Shown: positions 1 through 7,441 of the stretch, piece by piece
Layout: the number at the start of each line of letters is the position of its first letter
Numbering within the stretch: position 1 is the first letter of the stretch
Origin: Oscillospiraceae bacterium
Lineage (GTDB): Bacteria; Bacillota; Clostridia; Oscillospirales; Oscillospiraceae
Length of the DNA stretch: 17,123 bases
Assembly (NCBI GenBank): GCA_017501805.1
Contig: JAFVWG010000295.1
Span: forward strand, 1 to 17,123
Direction: 5' to 3'
The notes under the pieces: model-generated
The model's input: the letters and a program-made list of their open reading frames with translations, nothing else
What the model was told of the DNA's origin: nothing
The model's database searches: none
Translations under genes and position numbers: made by a program

Positions 1-1
1 A

Positions 2-88
2 GTTGCAAACTCCGATTCGCCGGAAGATCAGGCGGTAAAGCTTCAGGTAAAGGATGCGCTGGTGTCCTATTTGCAGCCTGTGATGACG
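2..88 (+). pseudogene. spoIIR: spoIIR fragment (stage II sporulation protein R), broken
   Basis: The plus-strand frame starting at base 2 encodes VANSDSPEDQAVKLQVKDAL followed by VSYLQPVM. This matches the conserved N-terminal core of SpoIIR (family pattern: ANSDS, xEDQ, LKxxVRDAV), the forespore-made secreted signal that activates processing of pro-sigma-E by SpoIIGA in the mother cell. The 5' part lies off the window. After about 29 codons the match stops near base 85-95, and the same open frame continues only as the antisense of gltA, so the gene has no proper 3' end here. The fragment is too short to judge function. The call rests on motif recognition; the break is seen directly. Confidence 0.72.
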
Positions 89-1147
89 CTGCTCCGTCGC
101 AAGCTCGCCCGCGTAGCGGCGCAGGACGGTCGCGCGGGGGTCGGAGAGCGTATAGACCGCGTGTCCGAGCCCGTAGATCTTGCCCGAGCCGTCGTTCGCC
201 TCACCGTCGAGGATCTTCTCCAGATAGTCATCCAGAACGGCGTCCGTAGGCTCAAGACCGATGTTGTCGCAGATGTTGTGGAACATCTGCATCACCTTGC
301 CGCTTGCGCCGCCGTGCAGCGAGCCTTTCAGCGAGCCGACCGCGCCCGCGATCGCACTGTAGGTGTCCGTGCCCGCGGAGGTCATCGCGCGGCAGACGAA
401 GGTGGAGTTGTTGCTGGAGTGCTCCGCGTGCAGGATCATAACCAGATCGAGCAGGTGCGCTTCTTCCGGGGTGTAGGTCTTGTGCGGACGGATCATCCGC
501 AGGATGTTCTCCGCGACCGACAGATCCGGCGAGGGGTTATGCAGATACAGCGACGCACCCTCGAAATAGTGCCGCTTGGCGGCATAGGCGTTCGCCGCGA
601 TCAGCGGGAAGCGGCTGACCAGCTCGATCGACTGACGCAGAAGATTCTCCACGCTGAGGTCGTCCGCCGCGGCGTCGTAGGAATAAAGCGCAAGCACGCT
701 GCGCGCGAGCTGCACCATAATATCCGGACTCGGCGCACGGAGCAGAAAGTCCTCGGTGAAGCCCGGCGGCATCAGCCGCGCCTCGGTCATCATCGAGCGG
801 AAGCTGTCGAGCTGTTCCTGTGTGGGAAGCTTGCCGAGCAGAAGCAGATACGCCACCTCTTCATAGCCGAAGGTGCCGTTTTTGCGGTGCGCGTCGACGA
901 TGTCCTCCACGCTGATGCCGTGGTAGTAGAGCCTGCCCGGCTGCGGCACGCGGCGGCCTTCCTGCATATAGTAGCCCTGCACGCTGCCGATCTTGCTCAC
1001 GCCGATGGCGACGCCCGTGCCGTCCGTGTTGCGAAGCCCGCGCTTGACGCGCTGGTCGGCATAGTACGATTCGGGGATCGCATAGCGCTCGGCAAGGTCC
1101 GTGCTCAGCGCGCGGATGGAGCGATACAGGGATTCGGTTTCTTTCAT
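2..1147 (-). CDS. gltA: Citrate synthase, C-terminally truncated at the left edge
   Basis: Condenses acetyl-CoA with oxaloacetate to citrate, the entry to the oxidative branch completed by the neighbouring acn and icd. The start ATG at 1147-1145 is preceded by a GGAGGT-type ribosome site about 10 bases upstream. Visible family motifs include HAEHSSNNSTF, LHGGASGK and GLGHAVYT. His278 and His329 are the likely catalytic histidines. The sequence looks like citrate synthase for about 350 residues, down to roughly base 90, ending in SDPRATVLRRYAGELATEQ. The frame then stays open to the window edge, but its last about 30 residues do not resemble the family and are antisense to a spoIIR fragment. 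Full-length relatives have some 80-100 more residues, including the catalytic Asp, which is therefore missing. Within this window the gene is incomplete; whether the break is biological or an assembly fault is open. Confidence 0.9.
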   Translation of the reverse strand, partial: MKETESLYRSIRALSTDLAERYAIPESYYADQRVKRGLRNTDGTGVAIGVSKIGSVQGYYMQEGRRVPQPGRLYYHGISVEDIVDAHRKNGTFGYEEVAYLLLLGKLPTQEQLDSFRSMMTEARLMPPGFTEDFLLRAPSPDIMVQLARSVLALYSYDAAADDLSVENLLRQSIELVSRFPLIAANAYAAKRHYFEGASLYLHNPSPDLSVAENILRMIRPHKTYTPEEAHLLDLVMILHAEHSSNNSTFVCRAMTSAGTDTYSAIAGAVGSLKGSLHGGASGKVMQMFHNICDNIGLEPTDAVLDDYLEKILDGEANDGSGKIYGLGHAVYTLSDPRATVLRRYAGELATEQRHHRLQIGHQRILYLKLYRLIFRRIGVCN

Positions 1148-1178
1148 ACCCGGAGACCTCCTTCGAGTGGATGCCGAC

Positions 1179-1207
1179 ATTGTAGACCCAAAACGCAAAA
1201 AATGCAA
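1179..1207 (-). promoter_or_regulatory. gltA promoter
   Basis: Read on the minus strand, TTGCAT (1207-1202) is followed after exactly 17 bases by TACAAT (1184-1179). This sits 32 bases before the gltA start codon and fits the vegetative sigma-A consensus. The -35 box overlaps one of two 10-bp elements that are repeated in inverted orientation at the acn promoter. Confidence 0.65.
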
Positions 1208-1346
1208 GCGGAATTTTTGAAAAATGCAAAAATAATGGAAAAAAATCATAATGTATGGAAGAATGAAAGAAAATATGCAAGAAATGACGCGCGAATTTCA
1301 TTTTAGGGCTTGCATCCGCTTGCAAAATCTGTTATATTGCGTTTTG
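1189..1346. repeat. Mirrored 10-bp element pairs across the gltA/acn divergent promoters
   Basis: Two different 10-mers each occur once per promoter as inverted copies. CAAAACGCAA at 1189-1198 is the reverse complement of TTGCGTTTTG at 1337-1346. TGCAAGCGGA at 1203-1212 is the reverse complement of TCCGCTTGCA at 1315-1324. Read in each gene's own direction, both promoters show TCCGCTTGCA and then TTGCGTTTTG. The distance between the two elements differs (4 bases on the gltA side, 12 on the acn side). They may be operators for a shared regulator or relics of a promoter duplication; no regulator is encoded in the window. Confidence 0.5.
1310..1338 (+). promoter_or_regulatory. acn-icd promoter
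   Basis: TTGCAT (1310-1315), a 17-base spacer and TATATT (1333-1338) form a good sigma-A promoter. Transcription would begin near 1345, giving a leader of about 30 bases before the acn start. An alternative -35, TTGCAA at 1320-1325, would pair with the weaker TGATAT at 1345-1350 over 19 bases. Confidence 0.6.
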
Positions 1347-1376
1347 ATATGACGATATTGCACGGAGGTGCTTTCG

Positions 1377-3596
1377 ATGAAATTATGGAATCAGCCCGTC
1401 CGCTGGGAGGGCGGGAAGCCGACGCCCGGCGCCGGTGACCGCGAGAAGACCATCGCGTACCGCATTCTGCGCAGCCACGACATCGGCGGCGGCGAACGGA
1501 TGAAGCTCCGCTTCGACAACCTGATCTCGCACGACATTACTTATGTCGGCATTCTGCAGACTGCCATCGCGAGCGGCTTGAAGGAATTTCCCGTGCCGTA
1601 CACGCTGACCAACTGCCACAACAGCCTCTGCGCCGTGGGCGGCACGATCAACGAGGATGACCACCTCTTCGGTCTCTCCGCCGCGCAGAAGTTCGGCGGA
1701 ACCTATGTCCCCGCCAATCTCGCCGTCATCCATCAGTATGCGCGCGAGATGCTCGCCGCATCCGGCGGTATGATCCTCGGCTCGGACAGCCACACGCGCT
1801 ACGGTGCGCTCGGCACGATGGGCGTCGGCGAGGGCGGTCCCGAGCTGGTGCGCCAGCTGCTTTCCGACCGCTATGAGATCGACGCGCCGAAGGTCGTTCT
1901 GGTCTATCTCACGGGCAGGCCCCGGCAGGGCGTCGGTCCGCACGACGCCGCGATCGCGCTCTGCGGCGCGGTGTACGAAAACGGCTTCGTCAAGAACCGC
2001 GTGCTGGAGTTCGCGGGACCCGGCGTTGCCGCGCTTCCGATGGACTACCGTATCGGCATCGATGTGATGACCACAGAGACCGCCTGCCTTTCGTCTGTCT
2101 GGCAGACGGACGGGCGCGTGGAGGAGTATTTTGCCGAACACGGCAGACCCGATGCCTACCGCGAGCTGAAGCCTATGGAGGGCGCAGGCTACGATGCGAT
2201 GATCGAACTCGATCTCGGCAAGCTTGAGCCGATGGCGGCGCTGCCGTTCCACCCCTCGAACGCCGTGACCATACGCGAGCTGTGCGAAAACGGCGGAGAT
2301 ATCCTCCGCGAGACGGAAAAGAGCATCGCCGAGCGCTTCGGCGCGGGGAAACTGCATCTGACCGACAAATGGAAAAACGGCAAGCTCACCATCGGACAGG
2401 GCGTGATCGCGGGCTGCGCCGGCGGTATGTATGACAACATTGCCGAAGCCGCCGCCATTCTGGACGGTCATGATGTGGGCAACGGAGCGTTTTCGCTCTC
2501 GGTCTATCCGCCGAGCGTCCCGGTGCAGCTGGAGCTGCTCGAAAACGGCGTCCAGACCTCGCTTCTGCGCGCGGGCGCGCTCTTCAAGTCCTGCTTCTGC
2601 GGTCCGTGCTTCGGCGCGGGCGACGTACCCGCGAACGACACCCTCTCCATCCGCCACACGACCCGGAATTTCCCGAACCGCGAAGGCTCGCGACCCGCGG
2701 ACGGACAGCTTGCGGGCGTTTTACTGATGGATGCGCGCTCCATCGCCGCGACCGCGCGGAACCACGGCGTTCTCACCGCCGCCACGGAGGTGGACTACAC
2801 GCCGCCGAAGCCCTGCGCGCGCCGATTTGCCGACGAGGTGTATCAAAAGCGCTGCTATTTCGGCTTCGGAAAGCCGAAGCCGGAGACGGAGCTCGTCTAC
2901 GGTCCGAACATTGCGCCGTGGCCCGCGATCCCGGAGCTTCCCGAGCATCTGCTGCTGCGCTTTGCCGCCGTGCTCCACGATCCCGTGACGACGACCGACG
3001 AGCTGATCCCCTCCGGGGAGACTTCGTCCTACCGCTCCAATCCGATGAAGCTTGCCTCCTTCGCCCTCTCGCGGCGCGAGCCGGACTATGTTCCGCGCAC
3101 GGCGGCGCTTCGCGAAATGGAAGAGGCACGGAGGAACGGCAAGCCCGACGCGGAGCTTTCGGAGCTGTATGCACGGCTCGGTCTTGATGAGAACGAGCAA
3201 AACGGACTCCGGATCGGATCGATCCTCTACGCGGAGCGACCCGGCGACGGCTCTGCAAGAGAACAGGCCGCGTCCTGCCAGCGCGTGCTCGGCGGCTGTG
3301 CCAACCTCTGTTTCGGCTATGCGACGCGGCGCTACCGCGCAAACTGTGTCAACTGGGGCATTCTGCCCTTTACGATGGACGAGCCCTTCACGGGCGAGGC
3401 GGACGACTGGCTGTGGCTGCCGAATATCCGCGCCGCCGTGGAGAACGGCGAAGCTGCTGTGGAGGCGACGCTCGTCTCCAAAAACGGAACGCGCAGGCTG
3501 CGCCTCTCCCTCGCGGATGTGACCGAGGAGGAGAGAGCGATCCTTCTGGACGGCTGCCTGATGAACCGCTATAAGAAACGGGGGAATGCGAAATGA
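1377..3596 (+). CDS. acn: Aconitase-family hydratase (YbhJ-like clade), probable TCA aconitase
   Basis: Probably isomerises citrate to isocitrate through a [4Fe-4S] cluster, inferred from its place between gltA and icd. The ATG at 1377 is chosen because GGAGG (1364-1368) lies 8 bases upstream; a GTG at 1368 falls inside that site. The product has 739 residues. Aconitase landmarks are in order: DSHTRYGALGTMGVGEGG near residue 137, Cys347 in GCAGG (where classical enzymes have SCTNS), Cys408 and Cys411 in CGPCFGAG as the other cluster ligands, and the swivel domain with GSAREQAA, where Ser626 and Arg628 match the catalytic Ser and Arg. RANCVNWGILP matches the family's TNLxxxGILP. The motif set is closest, in my judgement, to the YbhJ/putative-hydratase clade rather than AcnA or AcnB. 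It overlaps icd by 4 bases. Another hydro-lyase substrate is possible but less likely in this context. Confidence 0.85.
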   Translation: MKLWNQPVRWEGGKPTPGAGDREKTIAYRILRSHDIGGGERMKLRFDNLISHDITYVGILQTAIASGLKEFPVPYTLTNCHNSLCAVGGTINEDDHLFGLSAAQKFGGTYVPANLAVIHQYAREMLAASGGMILGSDSHTRYGALGTMGVGEGGPELVRQLLSDRYEIDAPKVVLVYLTGRPRQGVGPHDAAIALCGAVYENGFVKNRVLEFAGPGVAALPMDYRIGIDVMTTETACLSSVWQTDGRVEEYFAEHGRPDAYRELKPMEGAGYDAMIELDLGKLEPMAALPFHPSNAVTIRELCENGGDILRETEKSIAERFGAGKLHLTDKWKNGKLTIGQGVIAGCAGGMYDNIAEAAAILDGHDVGNGAFSLSVYPPSVPVQLELLENGVQTSLLRAGALFKSCFCGPCFGAGDVPANDTLSIRHTTRNFPNREGSRPADGQLAGVLLMDARSIAATARNHGVLTAATEVDYTPPKPCARRFADEVYQKRCYFGFGKPKPETELVYGPNIAPWPAIPELPEHLLLRFAAVLHDPVTTTDELIPSGETSSYRSNPMKLASFALSRREPDYVPRTAALREMEEARRNGKPDAELSELYARLGLDENEQNGLRIGSILYAERPGDGSAREQAASCQRVLGGCANLCFGYATRRYRANCVNWGILPFTMDEPFTGEADDWLWLPNIRAAVENGEAAVEATLVSKNGTRRLRLSLADVTEEERAILLDGCLMNRYKKRGNAK

Positions 3597-4786
3597 GCAA
3601 AATTCCGATGAACGGCGTGATCGTCGAGCTGGACGGAGACGAGATGACCCGTGTCCTTTGGAGACAAATCAAAGAAGAACTGCTGCTGCCCTTTGTGGAG
3701 CTGCGGACGGAATACTACGATCTGGGACTGCCCAACCGCGACGCGACGGACGACCGCGTGACGAGCGAGGCGTCGCATGCCATCCGCAGGCATCGGGTGG
3801 GTGTGAAGTGCGCCACCATCACGCCGAACGCCGCGAGAATGGAGGAGTATCACCTCAAGCGGATGTATCCCAGCCCCAACGCGACCCTCCGCGCGATCCT
3901 CGACGGAACGCTTTTCCGCACCCCCATCACCACGCCGTGCATCCCCTGCCGCGTGCCCGGCTGGCAGAAGCCGATCACCATCGCCCGCCACGCCTACGGC
4001 GACATCTACAAGGCGAGCGAGATCCGCGTTCCCGGCAAGGGCACGGCGACGCTCAGCTTCCGCGCCGAGGACGGAACAGAGACCACGAAGGTCGTGCGCG
4101 AATTCCCCGCGGCGGGCGTGCTGCTCTCGCAGTACAACGAGGATGCGTCGATCCTTTCCTTTGCGCGCGCGTGCTTCCGCTACGCGCTCGATCTGGGACA
4201 GGATCTGTGGTTCTCCGCGAAGGACACCATCTCCGGCATTTACGACGGCACGTTCCGCGATGTGTTTGCGCGGGTGTATGACGAGGAGTTCCGCGCGGAG
4301 TTCGAGAAGCGCGGACTGAAATACCGCTATCTGCTGATCGATTCCGCGGTCGCGGGTGCGGTCACTTCCGCCGGCGGCTTCGTCTGGGCGTGCAAGAACT
4401 ATGACGGCGACGTGATGAGCGATCTGATCTCCGCCGCGTTCGGAAGCATCGCGATGATGACGAGCGTTCTGGTCTCGCCCGACGGCTGCTTCGAATACGA
4501 AGCGGCGCACGGCACGGTCACCGACCACTACCGCGCCTATCAGGCGGGAAAAAGCCCCTCCACCAATCCCACGGCGACGATCTTCGCGTGGACGGGCGCG
4601 ATCCGCAAGCGCGGTGAGCTCGATGGGAACGAGGCACTGCGGCAGTTTGCCGACCGTCTGGAGAAGGCGTGTCTGGAGACGATCGAGCAGGGCGTTATGA
4701 CGGAGGATCTGACGGCGATCACGGGAAAGACTCCCGTGGACTGCCCGACCTTCCTCAAGGCGATCCGCGCAAAGCTGGAAGCGTGA
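3593..4786 (+). CDS. icd: Isocitrate dehydrogenase, type II homodimeric, possibly NAD+-preferring
   Basis: Oxidatively decarboxylates isocitrate to 2-oxoglutarate. The start ATG overlaps the acn stop (ATGA), so translation is probably coupled. The 397 residues match the eukaryote-like type II enzymes almost position for position: Thr77, Ser94, Asn96, Arg100, Arg109, Arg132 and Tyr139 fall on the isocitrate-binding residues of human IDH1. The coenzyme segment reads EAAHGTVTDHYR, with Asp311 where NADP-specific enzymes have Arg (human Arg314) contacting the 2'-phosphate; the following His is kept. Asp at the equivalent site marks NAD+ enzymes in type I IDHs, so NAD+ preference is a reasonable inference, although automatic annotation will say NADP. 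The gene ends in a strong bidirectional terminator. Confidence 0.93.
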   Translation: MSKIPMNGVIVELDGDEMTRVLWRQIKEELLLPFVELRTEYYDLGLPNRDATDDRVTSEASHAIRRHRVGVKCATITPNAARMEEYHLKRMYPSPNATLRAILDGTLFRTPITTPCIPCRVPGWQKPITIARHAYGDIYKASEIRVPGKGTATLSFRAEDGTETTKVVREFPAAGVLLSQYNEDASILSFARACFRYALDLGQDLWFSAKDTISGIYDGTFRDVFARVYDEEFRAEFEKRGLKYRYLLIDSAVAGAVTSAGGFVWACKNYDGDVMSDLISAAFGSIAMMTSVLVSPDGCFEYEAAHGTVTDHYRAYQAGKSPSTNPTATIFAWTGAIRKRGELDGNEALRQFADRLEKACLETIEQGVMTEDLTAITGKTPVDCPTFLKAIRAKLEA

Positions 4787-4792
4787 TACAAA

Positions 4793-4827
4793 AAAAGAGC
4801 CGATCCAACGGATCGGCTCTTTTGCGT
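4793..4827. terminator. Bidirectional terminator between icd and ackA
   Basis: A 14-bp perfect inverted repeat (4793-4806 with 4810-4823) has a 3-base loop, A-rich on the left and T-rich on the right. It sits 7 bases after the icd stop and 10 bases after the convergent ackA stop, so it can serve both transcripts. Confidence 0.9.
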
Positions 4828-4836
4828 TTTATGAGA

Positions 4837-6036
4837 TTATTTTGCGAGGGCTGCGGTGTCCTTCGCGATCATCAGCTCTTCGTTCGTGGGGATGACGAAG
4901 ACCTTGACCGTGGAATCGTCCGTGGAGATCAGCGCCTCTTTGCCGCGGGTGTTGTTGCGCTCGGGATCGAGCTTCGCACCGAGGTACTCCAGACCCTTCA
5001 TCACGCGCGCACGGTTTGCAACGCCGTTTTCGCCGACGCCTGCGGTGAAGACGATAGCGTCCACGCCGCCCATAGCCGCGGCGTAAGCGCCGATGGCCTT
5101 GCGGGTCTCGTAGAAGAACTTATCCAGAGCGAGCTTCGCACGCTCGTTGCCCGACTGCTCGGCGGCTTCCAGATCGCGGAAGTCGGAGGAGACGCCGGAG
5201 ATGCCCAGCACGCCGGACTTCTTGTTGAGGATGTTCATCATTTCCTTGATGTCATAGCCGTAGCGGCTCATCAGATACTCGATGATGGTGCCGTCGATGT
5301 CGCCGCAGCGCGTGCCCATGGGGATACCGGCCAGAGGGCCAAGGCCCATCGTGGTGTCCACGCACTTGCCGTCCTTGATGGCGCAGAGGGAAGAGCCGTT
5401 GCCGAGGTGGCAGTTGATGATCTTCGTGCCCTCGGGGTTCTTCTCGCGTCCGAGCAGCGCCAGAGCGCGCTCCGCGATGTAGCGGTGGGACGTGCCGTGG
5501 AAGCCGTAGCGGCGCACCTGATCTTTTTCGTAGTACTCATAGGGAAGCGCGTAGATGTACGCCTCGGCGGGCATTGTCATATGGAACGCCGTGTCAAAGA
5601 CGGCGACCTGCGGCTTGCCGGGCATGACCTTTTCGCAGGCCTCGATGCCGATGAGGTTCGCCGGGTTGTGCAGAGGTCCGAGGGGGATGCACTCGCGGAT
5701 CGCCTGCTTGCAGGCTTCGTCGACGAGGCAGGATTTGGTGAACTTCGCGCCGCCGTGCAGAACACGGTGACCGACTGCGTCGATCTCGTCCATCGAGCCG
5801 ATCACGCCGTGCTCGGCGTTGACCAGAGCTGCCAGGACAGCCTCGATCGCTTCCGCGTGGGTGGGCATTGCAATGGGCTCCGCATCGATGACGGTCTTGC
5901 CGTCCACCTTATAGGTGAACTTGCCGTCGATGCCGATACGCTCGCACAGACCCTTTGCGGACACCGCGCCGGTATCCGGATCCATGAGCTGATACTTCAG
6001 AGAAGAGCTGCCCGCGTTGATGACCAGAATGTTCAT
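4837..6036 (-). CDS. ackA: Acetate kinase
   Basis: Transfers phosphate between acetyl phosphate and ADP, yielding ATP and acetate in fermentation; the reverse reaction activates acetate. The 399 residues are the usual length. The N-terminal NAGSSSLKYQ contains Asn7. Arg91 lies in GHRVLHGG, His180 in GFHGTSH, and the C-terminal PTNEELMIA carries the Mg-binding Glu (386 or 387). All catalytic residues are therefore present. The ATG at 6036 has AGGAGT about 8 bases upstream. No pta is adjacent, so acetyl phosphate must come from a gene elsewhere. It diverges from tmcAL, whose product also consumes acetate. Confidence 0.98.
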   Translation of the reverse strand: MNILVINAGSSSLKYQLMDPDTGAVSAKGLCERIGIDGKFTYKVDGKTVIDAEPIAMPTHAEAIEAVLAALVNAEHGVIGSMDEIDAVGHRVLHGGAKFTKSCLVDEACKQAIRECIPLGPLHNPANLIGIEACEKVMPGKPQVAVFDTAFHMTMPAEAYIYALPYEYYEKDQVRRYGFHGTSHRYIAERALALLGREKNPEGTKIINCHLGNGSSLCAIKDGKCVDTTMGLGPLAGIPMGTRCGDIDGTIIEYLMSRYGYDIKEMMNILNKKSGVLGISGVSSDFRDLEAAEQSGNERAKLALDKFFYETRKAIGAYAAAMGGVDAIVFTAGVGENGVANRARVMKGLEYLGAKLDPERNNTRGKEALISTDDSTVKVFVIPTNEELMIAKDTAALAK

Positions 6037-6056
6037 ATTGCTTCACTCCTGCTTTC

Positions 6057-6085
6057 TTTACTTGTTTCCGTATTCATGTTAAAAT
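6057..6085 (+). promoter_or_regulatory. Candidate tmcAL promoter
   Basis: TTTACT (6057-6062), a 17-base spacer and TAAAAT (6080-6085) are the best pair upstream of tmcAL. The match is moderate. It would overlap the ackA leader in the opposite direction, so the two promoters face away with overlapping starts. Confidence 0.35.
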
Positions 6086-6097
6086 AACAGCGGAACT

Positions 6098-6126
6098 ATT
6101 ATACTACAGATCGCGCGGAAGAACAA
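6098..6126 (-). promoter_or_regulatory. ackA promoter
   Basis: On the minus strand, TTGTTC (6126-6121) and a perfect TATAAT (6103-6098) are spaced by 17 bases. This gives a leader of about 55 bases before ackA. It is the strongest-looking -10 box of the window in a non-coding region. Confidence 0.7.
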
Positions 6127-6153
6127 GTGAATTTCGAAAAAGGAACGGTTTTT

Positions 6154-7323
6154 ATGGCAATTGTCGGGATCATTTGCGAATATAATCCCCTGCACACGGG
6201 GCACGCCTTCCAGATGGGCGAAGTGCGCCGCCGCTTCGGTGCGGATACCGGGATCGTATGCGTTATGAGCGGAGATTTCGTGCAGCGCGGGCAGCCGGCT
6301 GTTTTTGACAAGCTCATGCGCGCGCGCGCGGCGATCGCCTGCGGCGCAGATCTCGTGCTGGAGCTGCCGCTTTCCCGCGCGCTTTCCTCCGCGGAGGGAT
6401 TTGCCGCGGGCGGCATCGAGATCCTGGACCGTCTGGGGACGGTGGACGCCGTCTGCTTCGGAAGCGAGACTGCCGACGGCAGTGTTGAACGCGCCGCCGC
6501 CGCGATGGAGGATCCCGCGTTTGACGCGCTCCTGCGGGAAGAACTGCAGGAAGGTATCTCCTACGGTGCGGCAAAGCAGCGCGCGCTGGAGAAGCTGACG
6601 GGGGAGGTCGGGATCCTGCGGACGCCGAACGATATTCTGGGCGCGGAGTACTGCCGCGCGCTGCTGCGGAGAAAGAGCGCGATCCGTCCGCTCACGGTGA
6701 AGCGCGCGGGAGACTACCGCTCTGCGGCGCTTGATGAGGCGGCGCCGTCTGCCACGGCGCTGCGGGAGCTGCTCAAAACAGGAGGCTGGGAGCCGTATGT
6801 TCCGGAGGCGGCACGGGAAGTGTTTGCTTCTGCCGTGCGGCACAGATGGGAATACGGCGCACGCGCCGTTGCGGCGCGGCTTCGGACGATCCCGGAGGCA
6901 GAGTGGAAAACGATCGCGCACGGCGGCGAGGGACTTTGGCGAAAGCTCCGCCGCGCCTGTATGACACAGACCGAGCCGGAGGCGCTTTGCGCGGCGATCC
7001 TTTCCAAGCGGTATCCCGCAACGAGGGCGGCACGGCTCGTGCTCTGCGCCTATCTCGGCATAACGCAGGACGAACTGACGGCGCCGATCGGCTATGTGCG
7101 CGTGCTTGCGGCGAACGAGCGGGGCAAACGCATCCTGCGAGAGAGCAAGAAAACGGGAGATCTGCCGCTTCTCAATCTCGGACAGCGCCCGGAGGATCGG
7201 AACGCGTGGGATCTCGAACAGCTGCGCGGCGACCTTTACACGCTGTTTGCCGAGCCGAGACAGCAGCCCGAATTCGGACGCGAGAAGCGGCTTCGGACGG
7301 TGCTGGAAGACCCGCAAATGTGA
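6154..7323 (+). CDS. tmcAL: tRNA(Met) cytidine acetate ligase TmcAL
   Basis: Makes N4-acetylcytidine at wobble position 34 of elongator tRNA-Met from acetate and ATP by way of an acetyl-adenylate. It is the Firmicutes counterpart of the acetyl-CoA-dependent TmcA (older name YlbM/DUF795). The nucleotidyltransferase motif is clear at the N-terminus: EYNPLHTGH with HTGH at residues 14-17, then SGDFVQRGQPAVF and a CFGSE segment. The ATG at 6154 is preferred over an upstream GTG at 6127 because AAAGGA lies 9 bases upstream and family members begin within a few residues of VGIxxEYNP. This gives 389 residues, near the normal size. No terminator is seen before the rpmE promoter. The divergent neighbour ackA produces acetate, the substrate, which makes the pairing functionally sensible. 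Confidence 0.92.
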   Translation: MAIVGIICEYNPLHTGHAFQMGEVRRRFGADTGIVCVMSGDFVQRGQPAVFDKLMRARAAIACGADLVLELPLSRALSSAEGFAAGGIEILDRLGTVDAVCFGSETADGSVERAAAAMEDPAFDALLREELQEGISYGAAKQRALEKLTGEVGILRTPNDILGAEYCRALLRRKSAIRPLTVKRAGDYRSAALDEAAPSATALRELLKTGGWEPYVPEAAREVFASAVRHRWEYGARAVAARLRTIPEAEWKTIAHGGEGLWRKLRRACMTQTEPEALCAAILSKRYPATRAARLVLCAYLGITQDELTAPIGYVRVLAANERGKRILRESKKTGDLPLLNLGQRPEDRNAWDLEQLRGDLYTLFAEPRQQPEFGREKRLRTVLEDPQM

Positions 7324-7371
7324 TAAAGCGGGGAAAATTGGCTGCAGTTTGTAAAAAAGGATAAAAAGTAC

Positions 7372-7400
7372 TTGCAAAAATAAAATAAGTGTGGTAGAAT
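7372..7400 (+). promoter_or_regulatory. rpmE promoter
   Basis: TTGCAA (7372-7377), a 17-base AT-rich spacer and TAGAAT (7395-7400) form a good sigma-A promoter. Transcription should start near 7407, leaving a leader of about 60 bases before rpmE. Confidence 0.7.
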
Positions 7401-7423
7401 ATGCAAGCGTTATTAAAAGCGAT

Positions 7424-7441
7424 AAGAGCGTCCGCTCTTTT
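7424..7441 (+). promoter_or_regulatory. Hairpin in the rpmE leader, possible autoregulatory element
   Basis: AAGAGC (7424-7429) pairs with GCTCTT (7434-7439) across a GTCC loop and is followed by two more T residues (four in all from 7438). It lies between the predicted transcription start and the rpmE ribosome site. L31 leaders that bind the protein have been proposed in Firmicutes, so this may be such a structure or a weak attenuator. The hairpin is visible; the role is inference. Confidence 0.35.

Noticed and set aside
62..1306. Plus-strand 414-codon frame opposite gltA
   Set aside because: Only its first few codons, continuing a frame entering from the left edge, are real (spoIIR). The rest is antisense to citrate synthase and ends in the AT-rich promoter region.
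1383..2657. Minus-strand 424-codon frame opposite acn
   Set aside because: Antisense shadow with His/Arg/Val-rich composition and no ribosome site; acn on the other strand has all family motifs.
4669..6087. Plus-strand 472-codon frame opposite ackA
   Set aside because: Overlaps the end of icd, the terminator hairpin and all of ackA; no family resemblance.
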